64,000 bases of DNA from Serratia sp. PL17 (GTDB taxonomy: Bacteria; Pseudomonadota; Gammaproteobacteria; Enterobacterales; Enterobacteriaceae), in assembly GCF_017832355.1 (NCBI RefSeq), contig NZ_JAFIBY010000004.1, forward strand, positions 62,001-126,000. The letters are read 5' to 3'. Of the stretch, positions 36,967-46,062 are shown piece by piece. The position numbers and the translations under genes were made by a program. Below the pieces are notes generated by a model. The model made no database searches, was not told where the DNA came from, and worked only from the letters and a program-made list of their open reading frames with translations. Positions within the stretch are counted from its first letter, which is position 1, and each line of letters opens with the position of its first letter.

Positions 36967-36985
36967 AATGAAATTCCTCTTTGAC
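36967..36985 (-). promoter_or_regulatory. ChiX sRNA pairing site over the chiP ribosome-binding site
   Basis: The + strand here reads AATGAAATTCCTCTTTGAC, the same as the seed region of the enterobacterial sRNA ChiX as I recall it. The leftward chiP mRNA is therefore perfectly complementary to ChiX from its AAGAGGA Shine-Dalgarno to the start codon. ChiX silencing of chiP is established in E. coli and Salmonella. Confidence 0.8.
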
Positions 36986-37484
36986 TTAACTTTAAAAGTT
37001 GCAGCCGCCCGTGTTCACCACTGCCCTGCACGACTGCTAATAAAAAACCCAACCGGGTAAAAAATAATGCTGGCAGAGCTCAAACCCCACAGCACTTATT
37101 GCTACAGCTAGACTATTTTTCGCGACGCGAATTATCAAATGAATTATGAGAGAGATTTGTCAAAGTATGACAAAGAGCACATATCGATGAGATTTTGTTA
37201 CGTAGCTATGCAAAGAGGCTGTCGAATAAAAAATTCAATTAAATCAGAATAAAAAAGGATATCAGGTCAACCAGAGACGATTAATGGTTTCAGCTTAATC
37301 AAAAAAGTCAGTCAGGAGAAAAAATGTGAGAGCGCTCTCTAAATGACATTAATTCGCATCGCGAATATATAAGACAATGTTATATTACTAATGATTTTTA
37401 TCAAGAAATTACTGATATGCCGGGCAGATAAATAAGATTGAGAAAATAAAATGCCCTGCTGGGGCTAAGCGGCAGCGACAGGCA
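36986..37484. promoter_or_regulatory. chiP control region and leader
   Basis: About 500 bp, AT-rich, without a gene, between chiP and the glnS terminator. Two NagC-like palindromes are seen at 37113-37137 (core TTCGCGACGCGAATTAT) and 37348-37370 (core AATTCGCATCGCGAATA), about 235 bp apart, a layout suited to NagC looping. A partial CRP-like site (TGTGAGAGCGCTCTCT) lies at 37325-37340, next to the distal box. The promoter itself is not assigned. Confidence 0.6.
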
Positions 37485-37514
37485 TAAAAAAAGCGCAACT
37501 CAAGTTGCGCTTTT
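37485..37514 (-). terminator. Terminator of glnS
   Basis: Stem AAGCGCAACT/AGTTGCGCTT with a very short loop, followed on the leftward strand by a T tract; 22 bp beyond the glnS stop. Confidence 0.85.
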
Positions 37515-37536
37515 CGCGTTAATACCGCTTCAGAAC

Positions 37537-39201
37537 TCAGGCGTCAATTTTAGCCCAGGTATCACGCAGGCCAACAGTGCGGTTGAACACCAGGTGCTCG
37601 GCCGAAGAGTCGCGGTTGTCAGCACAGAAATAACCTTCACGCTCGAACTGATAGGCTTTTTCAGGCTGTGCTGCTGCCAGGCTTGGCTCTACGAAGCCAC
37701 GCTTGATAACCAACGACTCAGGGTTGATCGTGGTCAGGAAGTCCTCTGCTGCAGCTGGATTCGGCACATTGAACAAACGATCATACAGGCGGATTTCAGC
37801 TGGCAATGCGTGCTCAACGGAAACCCAGTGGATCACACCTTTCACCTTGCGGCCATCGGCAGGATCCTTGCTCAACGTATCGGGGTCATAGCTGCAGAAG
37901 ATGGTGGTAATCTCACCCTCAGCGTCTTTCTCAACGCGTTCCGCCTTGATCACGTATGCATTACGCAGACGCACTTCTTTACCCAGTACCAGACGCTTGT
38001 ACTGTTTGTTGGCTTCTTCACGGAAGTCAGCGCGATCAATATAAATCTCACGGCTGAACGGCACTTCACGGCTGCCCATTTCCGGCTTATTCGGGTGGTT
38101 AGGCATCGTCACCATTTCCACACCGGTCGTCAAATTCTCGATAACGACCTTCACCGGATCCAGCACGGCCATCGCACGCGGCGCGTTCTCGTTCAGATCT
38201 TCACGAATACAGGCCTCAAGCGCCATCATTTCGACGTTGTTATCCTGCTTGGTCACGCCGATACGCTGGCAGAACTCGCGAATTGATGCGGCAGTATAGC
38301 CACGGCGACGCAGGCCAGAAACGGTCGGCATACGCGGGTCATCCCAGCCTTCAACGATATTCTCGGTCACCAACTGATTCAGCTTGCGCTTCGACATGAT
38401 GGCGTACTCAAGATTCAGACGCGAGAACTCGTATTGACGCGGATGACAAGGGATGGTGATGTTATCCAGCACCCAGTCATACAGACGGCGGTTGTCCTGG
38501 AACTCCAGCGTACACAGTGAATGGGTGATCCCTTCCAGCGCATCGGAAATGCAGTGGGTGAAATCGTACATCGGATAGATGCACCATTTGTTGCCAGTCT
38601 GGTGATGCTCAGCAAATTTGATACGGTACAGCACGGGATCGCGCATCACGATAAACGAGGATGCCATATCAATTTTAGCGCGCAGGCAAGCGGCACCTTC
38701 GGCGAACTCGCCGTTGCGCATTTTCTCAAACAGCGCCAGGTTCTCTTCTATGCTGCGGTCACGGTATGGGCTGTCTTTACCCGGCGCGGTCAGGCTACCG
38801 CGATATTCACGGATCTGTTCAGGCGACAGTTCATCGACATAAGCCAAGCCTTTACCGATCAGTTCCACCGCATAATGGTGCAGTTGATCGAAGTAATCTG
38901 AGGAGTAACGGACGTTACCGCTCCACTCAAAGCCCAACCACTCTACATCGTGTTTGATCGACTCAACGAACTCGATGTCTTCTTTTACCGGGTTAGTATC
39001 ATCGAAACGCAGGTTGCACTGGCCTTGATAATCTTGGGCGATGCCAAAGTTCAGGCAGATGGATTTAGCATGGCCAATATGCAGATAGCCATTTGGCTCT
39101 GGTGGGAAACGGGTATGAACAGACGCGTGTTTCCCTGACGCCAGATCTTCATCAATGATCTGACGGATAAAATTGGTTGGGCGGGCTTCAGCCTCACTCA
39201 T
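37537..39201 (-). CDS. glnS: Glutaminyl-tRNA synthetase
   Basis: Class I aminoacyl-tRNA synthetase charging tRNA-Gln; 554 residues as in E. coli. The HIGH motif appears as [15 protein letters not shown] and the KMSKS motif as MSKRKL. The start at 39201 gives [14 protein letters not shown]. It lies between the chiP and nagE regions and is transcribed leftward, ending at its own terminator. Its tRNA-Gln partners are encoded about 11 kb away in this window. Confidence 0.98.
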   Translation of the reverse strand: MSEAEARPTNFIRQIIDEDLASGKHASVHTRFPPEPNGYLHIGHAKSICLNFGIAQDYQGQCNLRFDDTNPVKEDIEFVESIKHDVEWLGFEWSGNVRYSSDYFDQLHHYAVELIGKGLAYVDELSPEQIREYRGSLTAPGKDSPYRDRSIEENLALFEKMRNGEFAEGAACLRAKIDMASSFIVMRDPVLYRIKFAEHHQTGNKWCIYPMYDFTHCISDALEGITHSLCTLEFQDNRRLYDWVLDNITIPCHPRQYEFSRLNLEYAIMSKRKLNQLVTENIVEGWDDPRMPTVSGLRRRGYTAASIREFCQRIGVTKQDNNVEMMALEACIREDLNENAPRAMAVLDPVKVVIENLTTGVEMVTMPNHPNKPEMGSREVPFSREIYIDRADFREEANKQYKRLVLGKEVRLRNAYVIKAERVEKDAEGEITTIFCSYDPDTLSKDPADGRKVKGVIHWVSVEHALPAEIRLYDRLFNVPNPAAAEDFLTTINPESLVIKRGFVEPSLAAAQPEKAYQFEREGYFCADNRDSSAEHLVFNRTVGLRDTWAKIDA

Positions 39202-39356
39202 TTCACTATTCCTCAATGCAAAGCGCTACACATAACCGCCTATGTTCCAACAAGCCACGCCCGGAAACAACCGTTTGTTTCACGAAAAATGCGGAGCATT
39301 GCACCACAATGGATCGCTGCCCCCCTTTCTGTGGCCTCTTCTTTCTTCGCCACCCA

Positions 39357-39389
39357 TAAAAAAGCGGGAAGAGATTGCTCTCTTCCCGC
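39357..39389 (-). terminator. Terminator of nagE
   Basis: A 10-bp stem GCGGGAAGAG/CTCTTCCCGC followed on the leftward strand by six or more T. Confidence 0.88.
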
Positions 39390-39453
39390 CAAAGGTAGGG
39401 TGCCTTCCGTCATGACTCGTTAAACACCCCGGGCACTACTCAGGTAAAACAGT

Positions 39454-41400
39454 TTATTTTTGGATCTCAAACAGCTTGGTCTGGCCAGCCACGACAGAGC
39501 CGGTTGCCAGCGCCGTCAGACCTGCGTAATCGTCAGAGTTACTGACCACGACAGGACTGATCATCGAACGGGCATTGGCGTTCAGGAATTCCAGATCCAA
39601 TTCAAGGATTGGCTGACCGGCTTTCACCTCAGCACCCTCTTCAACCAGACGTTTGAAGCCTTGACCGTTCAGTGCAACGGTGTCGATACCCATGTGCACC
39701 ACAATCTCCGCACCTTTGTCTGTTTCCAGACAGAATGCATGATTGGTGTTGAAGATTTTCACGATGGTGCCATCAGCCGGTGCCACTACGGTTTTGTCGG
39801 TCGGGCGAATCGCTACGCCGTCGCCTACGGCTTTGCTGGCAAAGGCTTCATCAGGAACCTGATCCAACGCCACCACGTCACCTGTTACCGGCGCCACCAG
39901 CGACTCAAAGGCCACTTTAGGTGCATTAGGCACAGCCTGTGATTTTGCGACATTCACACCGGCAGCCGGTGCGACTTCTGCCGCAGGAACCGGGCCGGTA
40001 GCGATGACTGCACGCATACCATCAGCAATGGCTTCAGCTTTAGAGCCCACGATAACCTGAACGGTTTGCTTGTTCAGTTTCACGACGCCTGAAGCCCCCA
40101 GGCGCTTACAGCTTGCATCGAGTACTTTTGAAGAATCTTTAACGGTCAGACGTAAACGGGTGATACAGGCATCAATGCCGGTCAGGTTGTCAGACCCCCC
40201 GATGGCACCAATGTAGCTGCGAGACAGTGCGCGCAGGCCTTCATCCGTGTTGCTGTTGGCTTCAGGAGCGACGACATCGTCAGACGCATCTTCACGCCCA
40301 GGGGTTTTCAAGTTGAACGCACGGATAATGATAGAGAACAGGACGAAGTACACCGCGAAGGCAACCAGACCCATCACAATCAGCATCCAGACGTTCTTAC
40401 TGGCCGCTGGCAGGTTGTACATCAACACGTAGTCGATCGCGCCGGCAGAGAAGGAGAACCCGGCATGGATGCCCAGCAAGGTAGCAACAAACAGGCTGAT
40501 ACCGGTCAAAATAGCGTGGACTAAATACAGCAGCGGAGCCAGGAACATGAACAGGAATTCAAGTGGCTCGGTCACACCGGTCAGGAATGCGGTCAGTGCA
40601 ACGGACAGCAGCATACCGCCGACCATTGGGCGACGCTCTTTAGGTGCCGCGAAATACATGGCCAATGCCGCACCCGGCAGACCAAACATCATGATTGGGA
40701 AGAAGCCGGACATGAACATCCCGGCGGTGCCGTCACCCGCGTAGAAGCGGTTGATGTCGCCGTGGAAGATAGTGCCTGCGGCATTGGTGAATTCACCAAT
40801 CTGGAACCAGGCGATGGTGTTCAATACCTGATGCAAACCGGTTGGGATCAGCAGACGGTTAACGAAACCGAAGATACCGGAACCGATCGCGCCCATGGAA
40901 ACAATCCATTCACCGCCTGCGTGGATAGCATTCTGAACCGGTGGCCAAATATAACCAAAGATGGCTGCAAGGATTAAACAGAAAAAGCCGGTAGCGATTG
41001 GGACGAAACGCTTACCGCCGAAGAAGGAAAGGAACTCTGGCAGTTTGATGCCGGACCAGCGGTTATAGACAGCACCACCCACCAGGCCGGTAATGATACC
41101 TGCCAACACACCCATGTTGATTGCTGGGTTAATGGTGACCATCGCCTTGGTCAGGATGAAGTAACCCACCGCGCCCGCCAGTGCAGCTGAGCCGGCATTG
41201 TCTTTCGACCAGGTTGCCGCCACACCGATAGCAAAGATCAACGCCAGGTTATCGAAGATTGATCCACCGGCCTGTGCGATGAACGAAATATTGAGTAAAT
41301 CAGGCTGGCCGAAGCGTAGCAAAAGCGCCGCAACGGGCAGTACTGCGATTGGCAGTTGCAACGACCTGCCCAATCTTTGGAAAAAGCCGAGTATGTTCAC
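39454..41400 (-). CDS. nagE: PTS N-acetylglucosamine transporter subunit IIABC
   Basis: Imports and phosphorylates GlcNAc to GlcNAc-6-phosphate. It has 648 residues, as in E. coli: EIIC with about ten helices (1-370), EIIB with the phosphorylated Cys in GIDACITRLRL, and a C-terminal EIIA with the phospho-His in EIVVHMGIDTVAL. It starts with GTG (MNILGFFQ), as does its E. coli counterpart. It is divergent from nagB across a region with NagC and CRP boxes. It should take in the GlcNAc released by Chb. Confidence 0.98.
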   Translation of the reverse strand: MNILGFFQRLGRSLQLPIAVLPVAALLLRFGQPDLLNISFIAQAGGSIFDNLALIFAIGVAATWSKDNAGSAALAGAVGYFILTKAMVTINPAINMGVLAGIITGLVGGAVYNRWSGIKLPEFLSFFGGKRFVPIATGFFCLILAAIFGYIWPPVQNAIHAGGEWIVSMGAIGSGIFGFVNRLLIPTGLHQVLNTIAWFQIGEFTNAAGTIFHGDINRFYAGDGTAGMFMSGFFPIMMFGLPGAALAMYFAAPKERRPMVGGMLLSVALTAFLTGVTEPLEFLFMFLAPLLYLVHAILTGISLFVATLLGIHAGFSFSAGAIDYVLMYNLPAASKNVWMLIVMGLVAFAVYFVLFSIIIRAFNLKTPGREDASDDVVAPEANSNTDEGLRALSRSYIGAIGGSDNLTGIDACITRLRLTVKDSSKVLDASCKRLGASGVVKLNKQTVQVIVGSKAEAIADGMRAVIATGPVPAAEVAPAAGVNVAKSQAVPNAPKVAFESLVAPVTGDVVALDQVPDEAFASKAVGDGVAIRPTDKTVVAPADGTIVKIFNTNHAFCLETDKGAEIVVHMGIDTVALNGQGFKRLVEEGAEVKAGQPILELDLEFLNANARSMISPVVVSNSDDYAGLTALATGSVVAGQTKLFEIQK

Positions 41401-41509
41401 CTTAATATTCCCCCTAATGCCCTTTTATGGGCTTTATCATATTTTACGCAAGCGCCATCACACACTGCGATTAACTCTGGACGAGCGACAACAAGTGGAG
41501 TGTAAAAAA

Positions 41510-41533
41510 ATTATTTCGTATCGCAAATTAAAA
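41510..41533. promoter_or_regulatory. NagC operator, nagE side
   Basis: TTATTTCGTATCGCAAATTAA, an imperfect palindrome centred on CGTATCG, matches the high-affinity NagC site of E. coli nagE. Confidence 0.75.
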
Positions 41534-41543
41534 CCTCCTTTTT

Positions 41544-41559
41544 TGTGATTTATATCACC
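41544..41559. promoter_or_regulatory. CRP site between nagE and nagB
   Basis: TGTGA-TTTATA-TCACC matches the CRP consensus at nine of ten core positions and lies between the two NagC boxes. Confidence 0.8.
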
Positions 41560-41602
41560 AAAAAGCAGTCTTTACCTGCCACATTGCTAGCCATCACACA
41601 AA

Positions 41603-41626
41603 ACTTATTTTATCATTAAAAAAATC
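41603..41626. promoter_or_regulatory. NagC operator, nagB side
   Basis: CTTATTTTATCATTAAAAAAATC fits the AT-rich, imperfectly palindromic NagC consensus and is at the expected place upstream of nagB. Confidence 0.6.
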
Positions 41627-41734
41627 ATCAAGCCTGACGCTTCACGCGAGAATCATAAAGCTGGGTTACGCTTAGGACTCTTGCACAGGCTCGAACCAGT
41701 ATAGCTTTAGTTTACTTACCCCAAGAGGTGTTAG

Positions 41735-42535
41735 ATGAGACTTATCCCACTGAAAGATACTGCACAAGTCGGCAAATGGGCCGCCCGCCATATCGTCCAG
41801 CGCATCAACGCATTCAAGCCTACTGCGGAGCGTCCGTTTGTGCTCGGCCTGCCAACCGGCGGTACTCCGCTGGAAGCGTACAAACATCTGATTGCGATGC
41901 ACAAAGCAGGTGAAGTAAGCTTTAAGCATGTGGTGACTTTCAACATGGATGAATACGTTGGCCTGCCGCAGGAACACCCGGAGAGCTATCATACCTTCAT
42001 GTACCGTAATTTCTTTGATCACGTTGATATACCAAGTGAAAATATCAACTTGCTGAATGGTAATGCACCGGATGTTGACGCCGAGTGCCGCCAGTACGAA
42101 GCAAAAATCAAATCCTACGGCAAAATCAATCTGTTCATGGGCGGCGTCGGCATTGACGGTCATATCGCGTTTAACGAGCCGGCTTCATCCCTGGCATCAC
42201 GTACTCGCATCAAAACGCTGACTGAAGATACCCGTATCGCCAACTCCCGCTTCTTCGGCGGCGATGTCAGCCTGGTGCCGAAGTTTGCACTGACCGTGGG
42301 TGTCGGTACGCTGCTCGACGCAGAAGAAGTGATGATTCTGGTGACCGGCCATGCCAAGGCACAAGCTCTGGAAGCCGCTGTGGAAGGCAATATCAACCAT
42401 ATGTGGACCATCAGCTGCCTGCAATTGCATGCCAAAGCGGTTGTGGTGTGCGATGAGCCATCCACCATGGAACTGAAAGTCAAAACCGTTAAATATTTCC
42501 GCGAATTAGAAGCGGAAAGCGTTAAGAGTCTTTAA
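41735..42535 (+). CDS. nagB: Glucosamine-6-phosphate deaminase
   Basis: Converts glucosamine-6-phosphate to fructose-6-phosphate and ammonia, the last step of GlcNAc catabolism. The 266 residues equal E. coli NagB; the catalytic segments FNMDEYVGL (Asp72) and [11 protein letters not shown] (His143, Glu148) are present. It starts behind AAGAGGTG and is followed 18 bp later by nagA. Cytoplasmic. Confidence 0.98.
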   Translation: MRLIPLKDTAQVGKWAARHIVQRINAFKPTAERPFVLGLPTGGTPLEAYKHLIAMHKAGEVSFKHVVTFNMDEYVGLPQEHPESYHTFMYRNFFDHVDIPSENINLLNGNAPDVDAECRQYEAKIKSYGKINLFMGGVGIDGHIAFNEPASSLASRTRIKTLTEDTRIANSRFFGGDVSLVPKFALTVGVGTLLDAEEVMILVTGHAKAQALEAAVEGNINHMWTISCLQLHAKAVVVCDEPSTMELKVKTVKYFRELEAESVKSL

Positions 42536-42553
42536 TTCTTGCAGGGGGCTACG

Positions 42554-43693
42554 ATGTTCGCTTTAACCCACGGCCGTATTTTCACCGGCCACGACGTACT
42601 TGACGACCACGCAGTTATTATCGCTGATGGGCTGATTGAACGAGTCTGCCCGCTGGCTGAGCTGCCGGCCGGCATCGAAACGCGCGATCTGGGTGGCGCT
42701 ATCCTGGCCCCCGGTTTGATTGACGTGCAGCTTAACGGCTGCGGCGGCGTGCAATTTAACGACTCGCTGGACGCCATTTCGGAAGAGACGCTGGAAATCA
42801 TGCAGCGTGCCAACGAAAAATCCGGCTGCACCAGCTATCTGCCAACGCTGATCACCAGCAGCGACGAATTTATGAAGCACAGCATCGATGTGATGCGCGC
42901 TTATCTGAAAAAACACCCGAATCAGGCACTTGGCCTGCATCTGGAAGGGCCGTACCTTAGCCCGCTGAAAAAAGGCACCCACAACCCCGCGTTCATCCGC
43001 AAGCCGACCAGCGAGATGATCGACTATCTGTGTGCTAATGCCGATGTGATCACCAAGGTCACGCTGGCGCCGGAAATGGTAGAACCGCACTTTATCAAGC
43101 AGCTGACCGCCGCCGGCATTGTCGTGTCCGCCGGTCACTCGAATGCGACGTACGAGCAGGCCCGCACCGGATTTGCTGCCGGTATCACTTTCGCCACTCA
43201 CCTGTATAACGCCATGCCGTATATTACCGGGCGTGAACCGGGGCTGATGGGGGCAATCTTCGACACGCCAGAAGTCTATACCGGCATTATCGCCGACGGT
43301 CATCATGTCGCTTGGGCGAGTATCCGTAACGCCAAACGCATGAAAGGTGATAAATTGGTGCTGGTCACCGACGCCACCGCCCCGGCGGGGGCCGATATTG
43401 ACCAATTTATTTTCGCCGGTAAAACAATATACTATCGCGATGGGCTGTGCGTGGACGAAAACGGCACCCTGAGCGGTTCTGCGCTGACCATGATCGACGC
43501 CTTGAAGAACAGCGTTGAACACGTCGGTATCGCGTTGGACGAAGCGCTGCGTATGGCAACGCTGTATCCAGCGCGTGCCATCGGCGTGGATCACCGTTTA
43601 GGCACGATCGAAGCCGGTAAGGTGGCGAACCTGACCGCATTTACCCGTGATTTTAAGATCACCAAAACGCTCGTTAACGGTAACGAGGTTTAA
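42554..43693 (+). CDS. nagA: N-acetylglucosamine-6-phosphate deacetylase
   Basis: Removes the acetyl group from GlcNAc-6-phosphate to give the NagB substrate. From the ATG at 42554 (behind GGGGG, giving [12 protein letters not shown]) it has 379 residues. Metal and substrate motifs [21 protein letters not shown] and VTDATAPAG are visible. Unlike E. coli, where nagC follows almost at once, here a 119-bp repeat fills the 149-bp gap to nagC. Confidence 0.97.
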   Translation: MFALTHGRIFTGHDVLDDHAVIIADGLIERVCPLAELPAGIETRDLGGAILAPGLIDVQLNGCGGVQFNDSLDAISEETLEIMQRANEKSGCTSYLPTLITSSDEFMKHSIDVMRAYLKKHPNQALGLHLEGPYLSPLKKGTHNPAFIRKPTSEMIDYLCANADVITKVTLAPEMVEPHFIKQLTAAGIVVSAGHSNATYEQARTGFAAGITFATHLYNAMPYITGREPGLMGAIFDTPEVYTGIIADGHHVAWASIRNAKRMKGDKLVLVTDATAPAGADIDQFIFAGKTIYYRDGLCVDENGTLSGSALTMIDALKNSVEHVGIALDEALRMATLYPARAIGVDHRLGTIEAGKVANLTAFTRDFKITKTLVNGNEV

Positions 43694-43703
43694 CTAACAT
43701 ATG

Positions 43704-43822
43704 TACCCAAAATAATTCGAGTCGCAGGTAGGCGGCAACTGAACGAACCTCAATGAACATACGCGGGTATGTGATTTAAGTGAGTAAAGGCAGCCCCCCT
43801 GTGACTTGAAGTATGAAGGGTA
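43704..43822. repeat. ERIC-like repeat in the nagA-nagC gap
   Basis: The ends TACCCAAAATAATTCGAGTCGCAG and CTGTGACTTGAAGTATGAAGGGTA are imperfect inverted repeats, as in ERIC-type elements of Serratia and Yersinia. The 119-bp unit lies wholly between two operon genes and would be transcribed with them as a long hairpin. Confidence 0.7.
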
Positions 43823-43842
43823 GACAGAGAGTAAAATTATTG

Positions 43843-45063
43843 ATGAGTACTGGCGGACAAGCACAGATAGGGAATGTTGACTTAGTCAAGCAACTCAACG
43901 GCGCGGCGGTTTACCGTCTGATCGACCAACAAGGTCCGATCTCGCGCATTCAAATAGCCGAACTGAGCCAGCTAGCGCCCGCCAGCGTCACTAAAATTAC
44001 TCGCCAGCTGTTGGAGCGCGGGCTGATCAAAGAAGTCGATCAGCAAGCCTCTACCGGCGGCCGCCGCGCCATTTCCATTGTCTCCGAAACCCGGCATTTC
44101 CATACCGTGGCGGTGCGCCTGGGTCGTCACGATGCCACCATCACGCTGTACGACATGAGCGGTAAATCGCTCGGTGAAGAGCACTACCCACTGCCGGAGC
44201 GTACCCAGGAGACACTGGAAAATGCGCTGTTCACTGCCATTTCACAGTTTATCGAAAGCTATCAACGCAAGCTGCGCGAGTTAATCGCCATTGCCGTCAT
44301 CCTGCCCGGTCTGGTTGACCCCGCGCTAGGCGTGGTGCGCTATATGCCGCACATCAGCGTCAATAACTGGGCGCTGGTCGACAACCTACAACAACGTTTT
44401 AATGTCACCAGCTTTGTCGGCCATGACATTCGTAGTCTGGCATTAGCTGAGCATTATTTTGGTGCCACCCGCGACTGCGAAGACTCTATTTTGGTGCGTC
44501 TGCACCGGGGTACCGGTGCTGGCATTATCGTTAATGGCCAGATCTTCCTGGGTAACAACGGCAACGTCGGTGAAATTGGTCACATTCAAATCGATCCGCT
44601 GGGCGAGCGCTGCCACTGTGGTAACTTCGGTTGCCTGGAAACCGTTGCCGCCAACGCCGCGATTGAACACCGCGTTCGTCAATTGCTGACTCAGGGCTAC
44701 CCAAGCAAACTGACGCTCGACGACTGTAGCATCGCCGCCATTTGCAAAGCCGCTAACCGCGGCGATCTGCTGGCCAGCGAAGTGATTGAGCACGTGGGTC
44801 GTTATCTCGGGAAAGCCGTGGCTATTGCCATCAATCTGTTTAATCCGCAGAAAGTGGTGATCGCCGGTGAAATCACCGAAGCGGAAAAAGTGCTGTTGCC
44901 GGCAATCCAAAGCTGCATCAATACTCAGGTGCTGAAGGACTTCCGCAAGAACCTGCCGGTAGTCACCTCCGAACTTAATCATCGCTCGGCAATCGGCGCT
45001 TTCGCCCTGGCCAAACGGGCGATGCTCAACGGCGTGCTATTGCAGCGATTGCTGGAAAGCTGA
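43843..45063 (+). CDS. nagC: N-acetylglucosamine repressor NagC (ROK family)
   Basis: ROK-family repressor of GlcNAc and chitin genes, inactivated by GlcNAc-6-phosphate. It has 406 residues from the ATG at 43843 (MSTGGQAQIGNVDLVKQLN). The helix-turn-helix is near 35-55 (GPISRIQIAELSQLAPASVTKITRQ), and the ROK zinc motif CHCGNFGCLE and sugar-binding GEIGHIQ follow. An earlier in-frame ATG begins inside the repeat and is rejected. It would act on the boxes at nagE-nagB and chiP. Confidence 0.97.
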   Translation: MSTGGQAQIGNVDLVKQLNGAAVYRLIDQQGPISRIQIAELSQLAPASVTKITRQLLERGLIKEVDQQASTGGRRAISIVSETRHFHTVAVRLGRHDATITLYDMSGKSLGEEHYPLPERTQETLENALFTAISQFIESYQRKLRELIAIAVILPGLVDPALGVVRYMPHISVNNWALVDNLQQRFNVTSFVGHDIRSLALAEHYFGATRDCEDSILVRLHRGTGAGIIVNGQIFLGNNGNVGEIGHIQIDPLGERCHCGNFGCLETVAANAAIEHRVRQLLTQGYPSKLTLDDCSIAAICKAANRGDLLASEVIEHVGRYLGKAVAIAINLFNPQKVVIAGEITEAEKVLLPAIQSCINTQVLKDFRKNLPVVTSELNHRSAIGAFALAKRAMLNGVLLQRLLES

Positions 45064-45130
45064 TCCGCCGCCTCGGGCAGGTGTGCTATCTTCGCGTTTT
45101 GCCTGCCGCAAATCATGAGAAACAGCAACA

Positions 45131-45883
45131 ATGACAATCAAAAACGTTATATGTGATATCGACGGCGTGCTGCTACATGACAACACGCCGGTTCCCGGTG
45201 CCGATCTTTTCCTGGCGCGTATTCAGGAACAGGGCATGCCGCTGGTCGTTCTGACTAACTATCCGTCACAAACCGCGCAGGATCTGGCGAACCGCTTCTC
45301 CGCCGCCGGGCTTGAAGTGCCGGAAAGCGCGTTTTATACCTCAGCCATGGCCACCGCCGATTTTCTGCGCCGCCAAGAAGGCAAAAAGGCCTACGTGGTC
45401 GGTGAAGGTGCCCTGATCCACGAACTGTATAAAGCTGGCTTCACCATTACCGATATCAATCCGGACTTTGTGATCGTCGGTGAAACTCGCTCTTATAACT
45501 GGGACATGATGCACAAAGCCGCCTACTTCGTGAACAATGGCGCCCGCTTCATTGCCACCAACCCGGACAGCCATGGCCATGGTTTTACACCGGCTTGCGG
45601 CGCACTCTGTGCCCCAATTGAAAAGATCACCGGGCGCAAACCCTTTTACGTGGGTAAGCCAAGCCCGTGGATTATCCGCGCCGCGCTGAATAAAATGCAG
45701 GGGCATTCGGAAGAAACGGTGATTGTTGGCGACAACCTACGCACCGATATCCTGGCGGGCTTCCAGGCCGGTCTGGAAACCGTCTTGGTCCTGTCTGGCG
45801 TTTCGACGCTGAACGATGTCGAAACCATGCCATTCCGCCCGAGCTACATCTTCCCTTCCGTTGCGGATATCAATATTTTCTAA
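45131..45883 (+). CDS. nagD: HAD-family nucleotide phosphatase NagD (UmpH)
   Basis: Ribonucleotide monophosphatase of the HAD superfamily (UmpH in E. coli), acting mainly on UMP. 250 residues with the nucleophile motif CDIDGVLLHDN (Asp9), VVLTNYPSQ, a C2-type cap, KPSPWIIRAAL and VGDNLRTDI. It follows nagC by 67 bp and ends at a terminator, as the last gene of nagBACD. Confidence 0.96.
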   Translation: MTIKNVICDIDGVLLHDNTPVPGADLFLARIQEQGMPLVVLTNYPSQTAQDLANRFSAAGLEVPESAFYTSAMATADFLRRQEGKKAYVVGEGALIHELYKAGFTITDINPDFVIVGETRSYNWDMMHKAAYFVNNGARFIATNPDSHGHGFTPACGALCAPIEKITGRKPFYVGKPSPWIIRAALNKMQGHSEETVIVGDNLRTDILAGFQAGLETVLVLSGVSTLNDVETMPFRPSYIFPSVADINIF

Positions 45884-45888
45884 TGCCT

Positions 45889-45915
45889 AAGGTGGCCATT
45901 GCGGCCACCTTTATC
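45889..45915 (+). terminator. Terminator of nagBACD
   Basis: Stem AAGGTGGCC/GGCCACCTT with an ATTGC loop, followed by TTTAT. Confidence 0.75.
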
Positions 45916-46062
45916 TCCCCGTCAATTTGAATTAAATTTATTATTGGCAGGAAAAGGTTTCACCCCGCCCTCGTTAAAAACCCGCATTATATATTTACGC
46001 CCCGCCAATAAACCCTATTGACGGCAAGTGGAAATACTCTTACCTAAAATAACGAGGTTACT

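Larger units (their letters stand above)
41401..41734. promoter_or_regulatory. nagE-nagB divergent control region
   Basis: 334 bp without a gene. It holds a NagC operator on the nagE side (41510-41533), a CRP box (41544-41559) and a NagC-like operator on the nagB side (41603-41626). The pair of boxes about 93 bp apart flanking CRP matches the E. coli arrangement, in which NagC forms a repression loop relieved by GlcNAc-6-phosphate. Confidence 0.8.

Noticed and set aside
42563-43594. 343-codon open frame on the - strand inside nagA
   Set aside because: Fully antisense to nagA with no conserved features.
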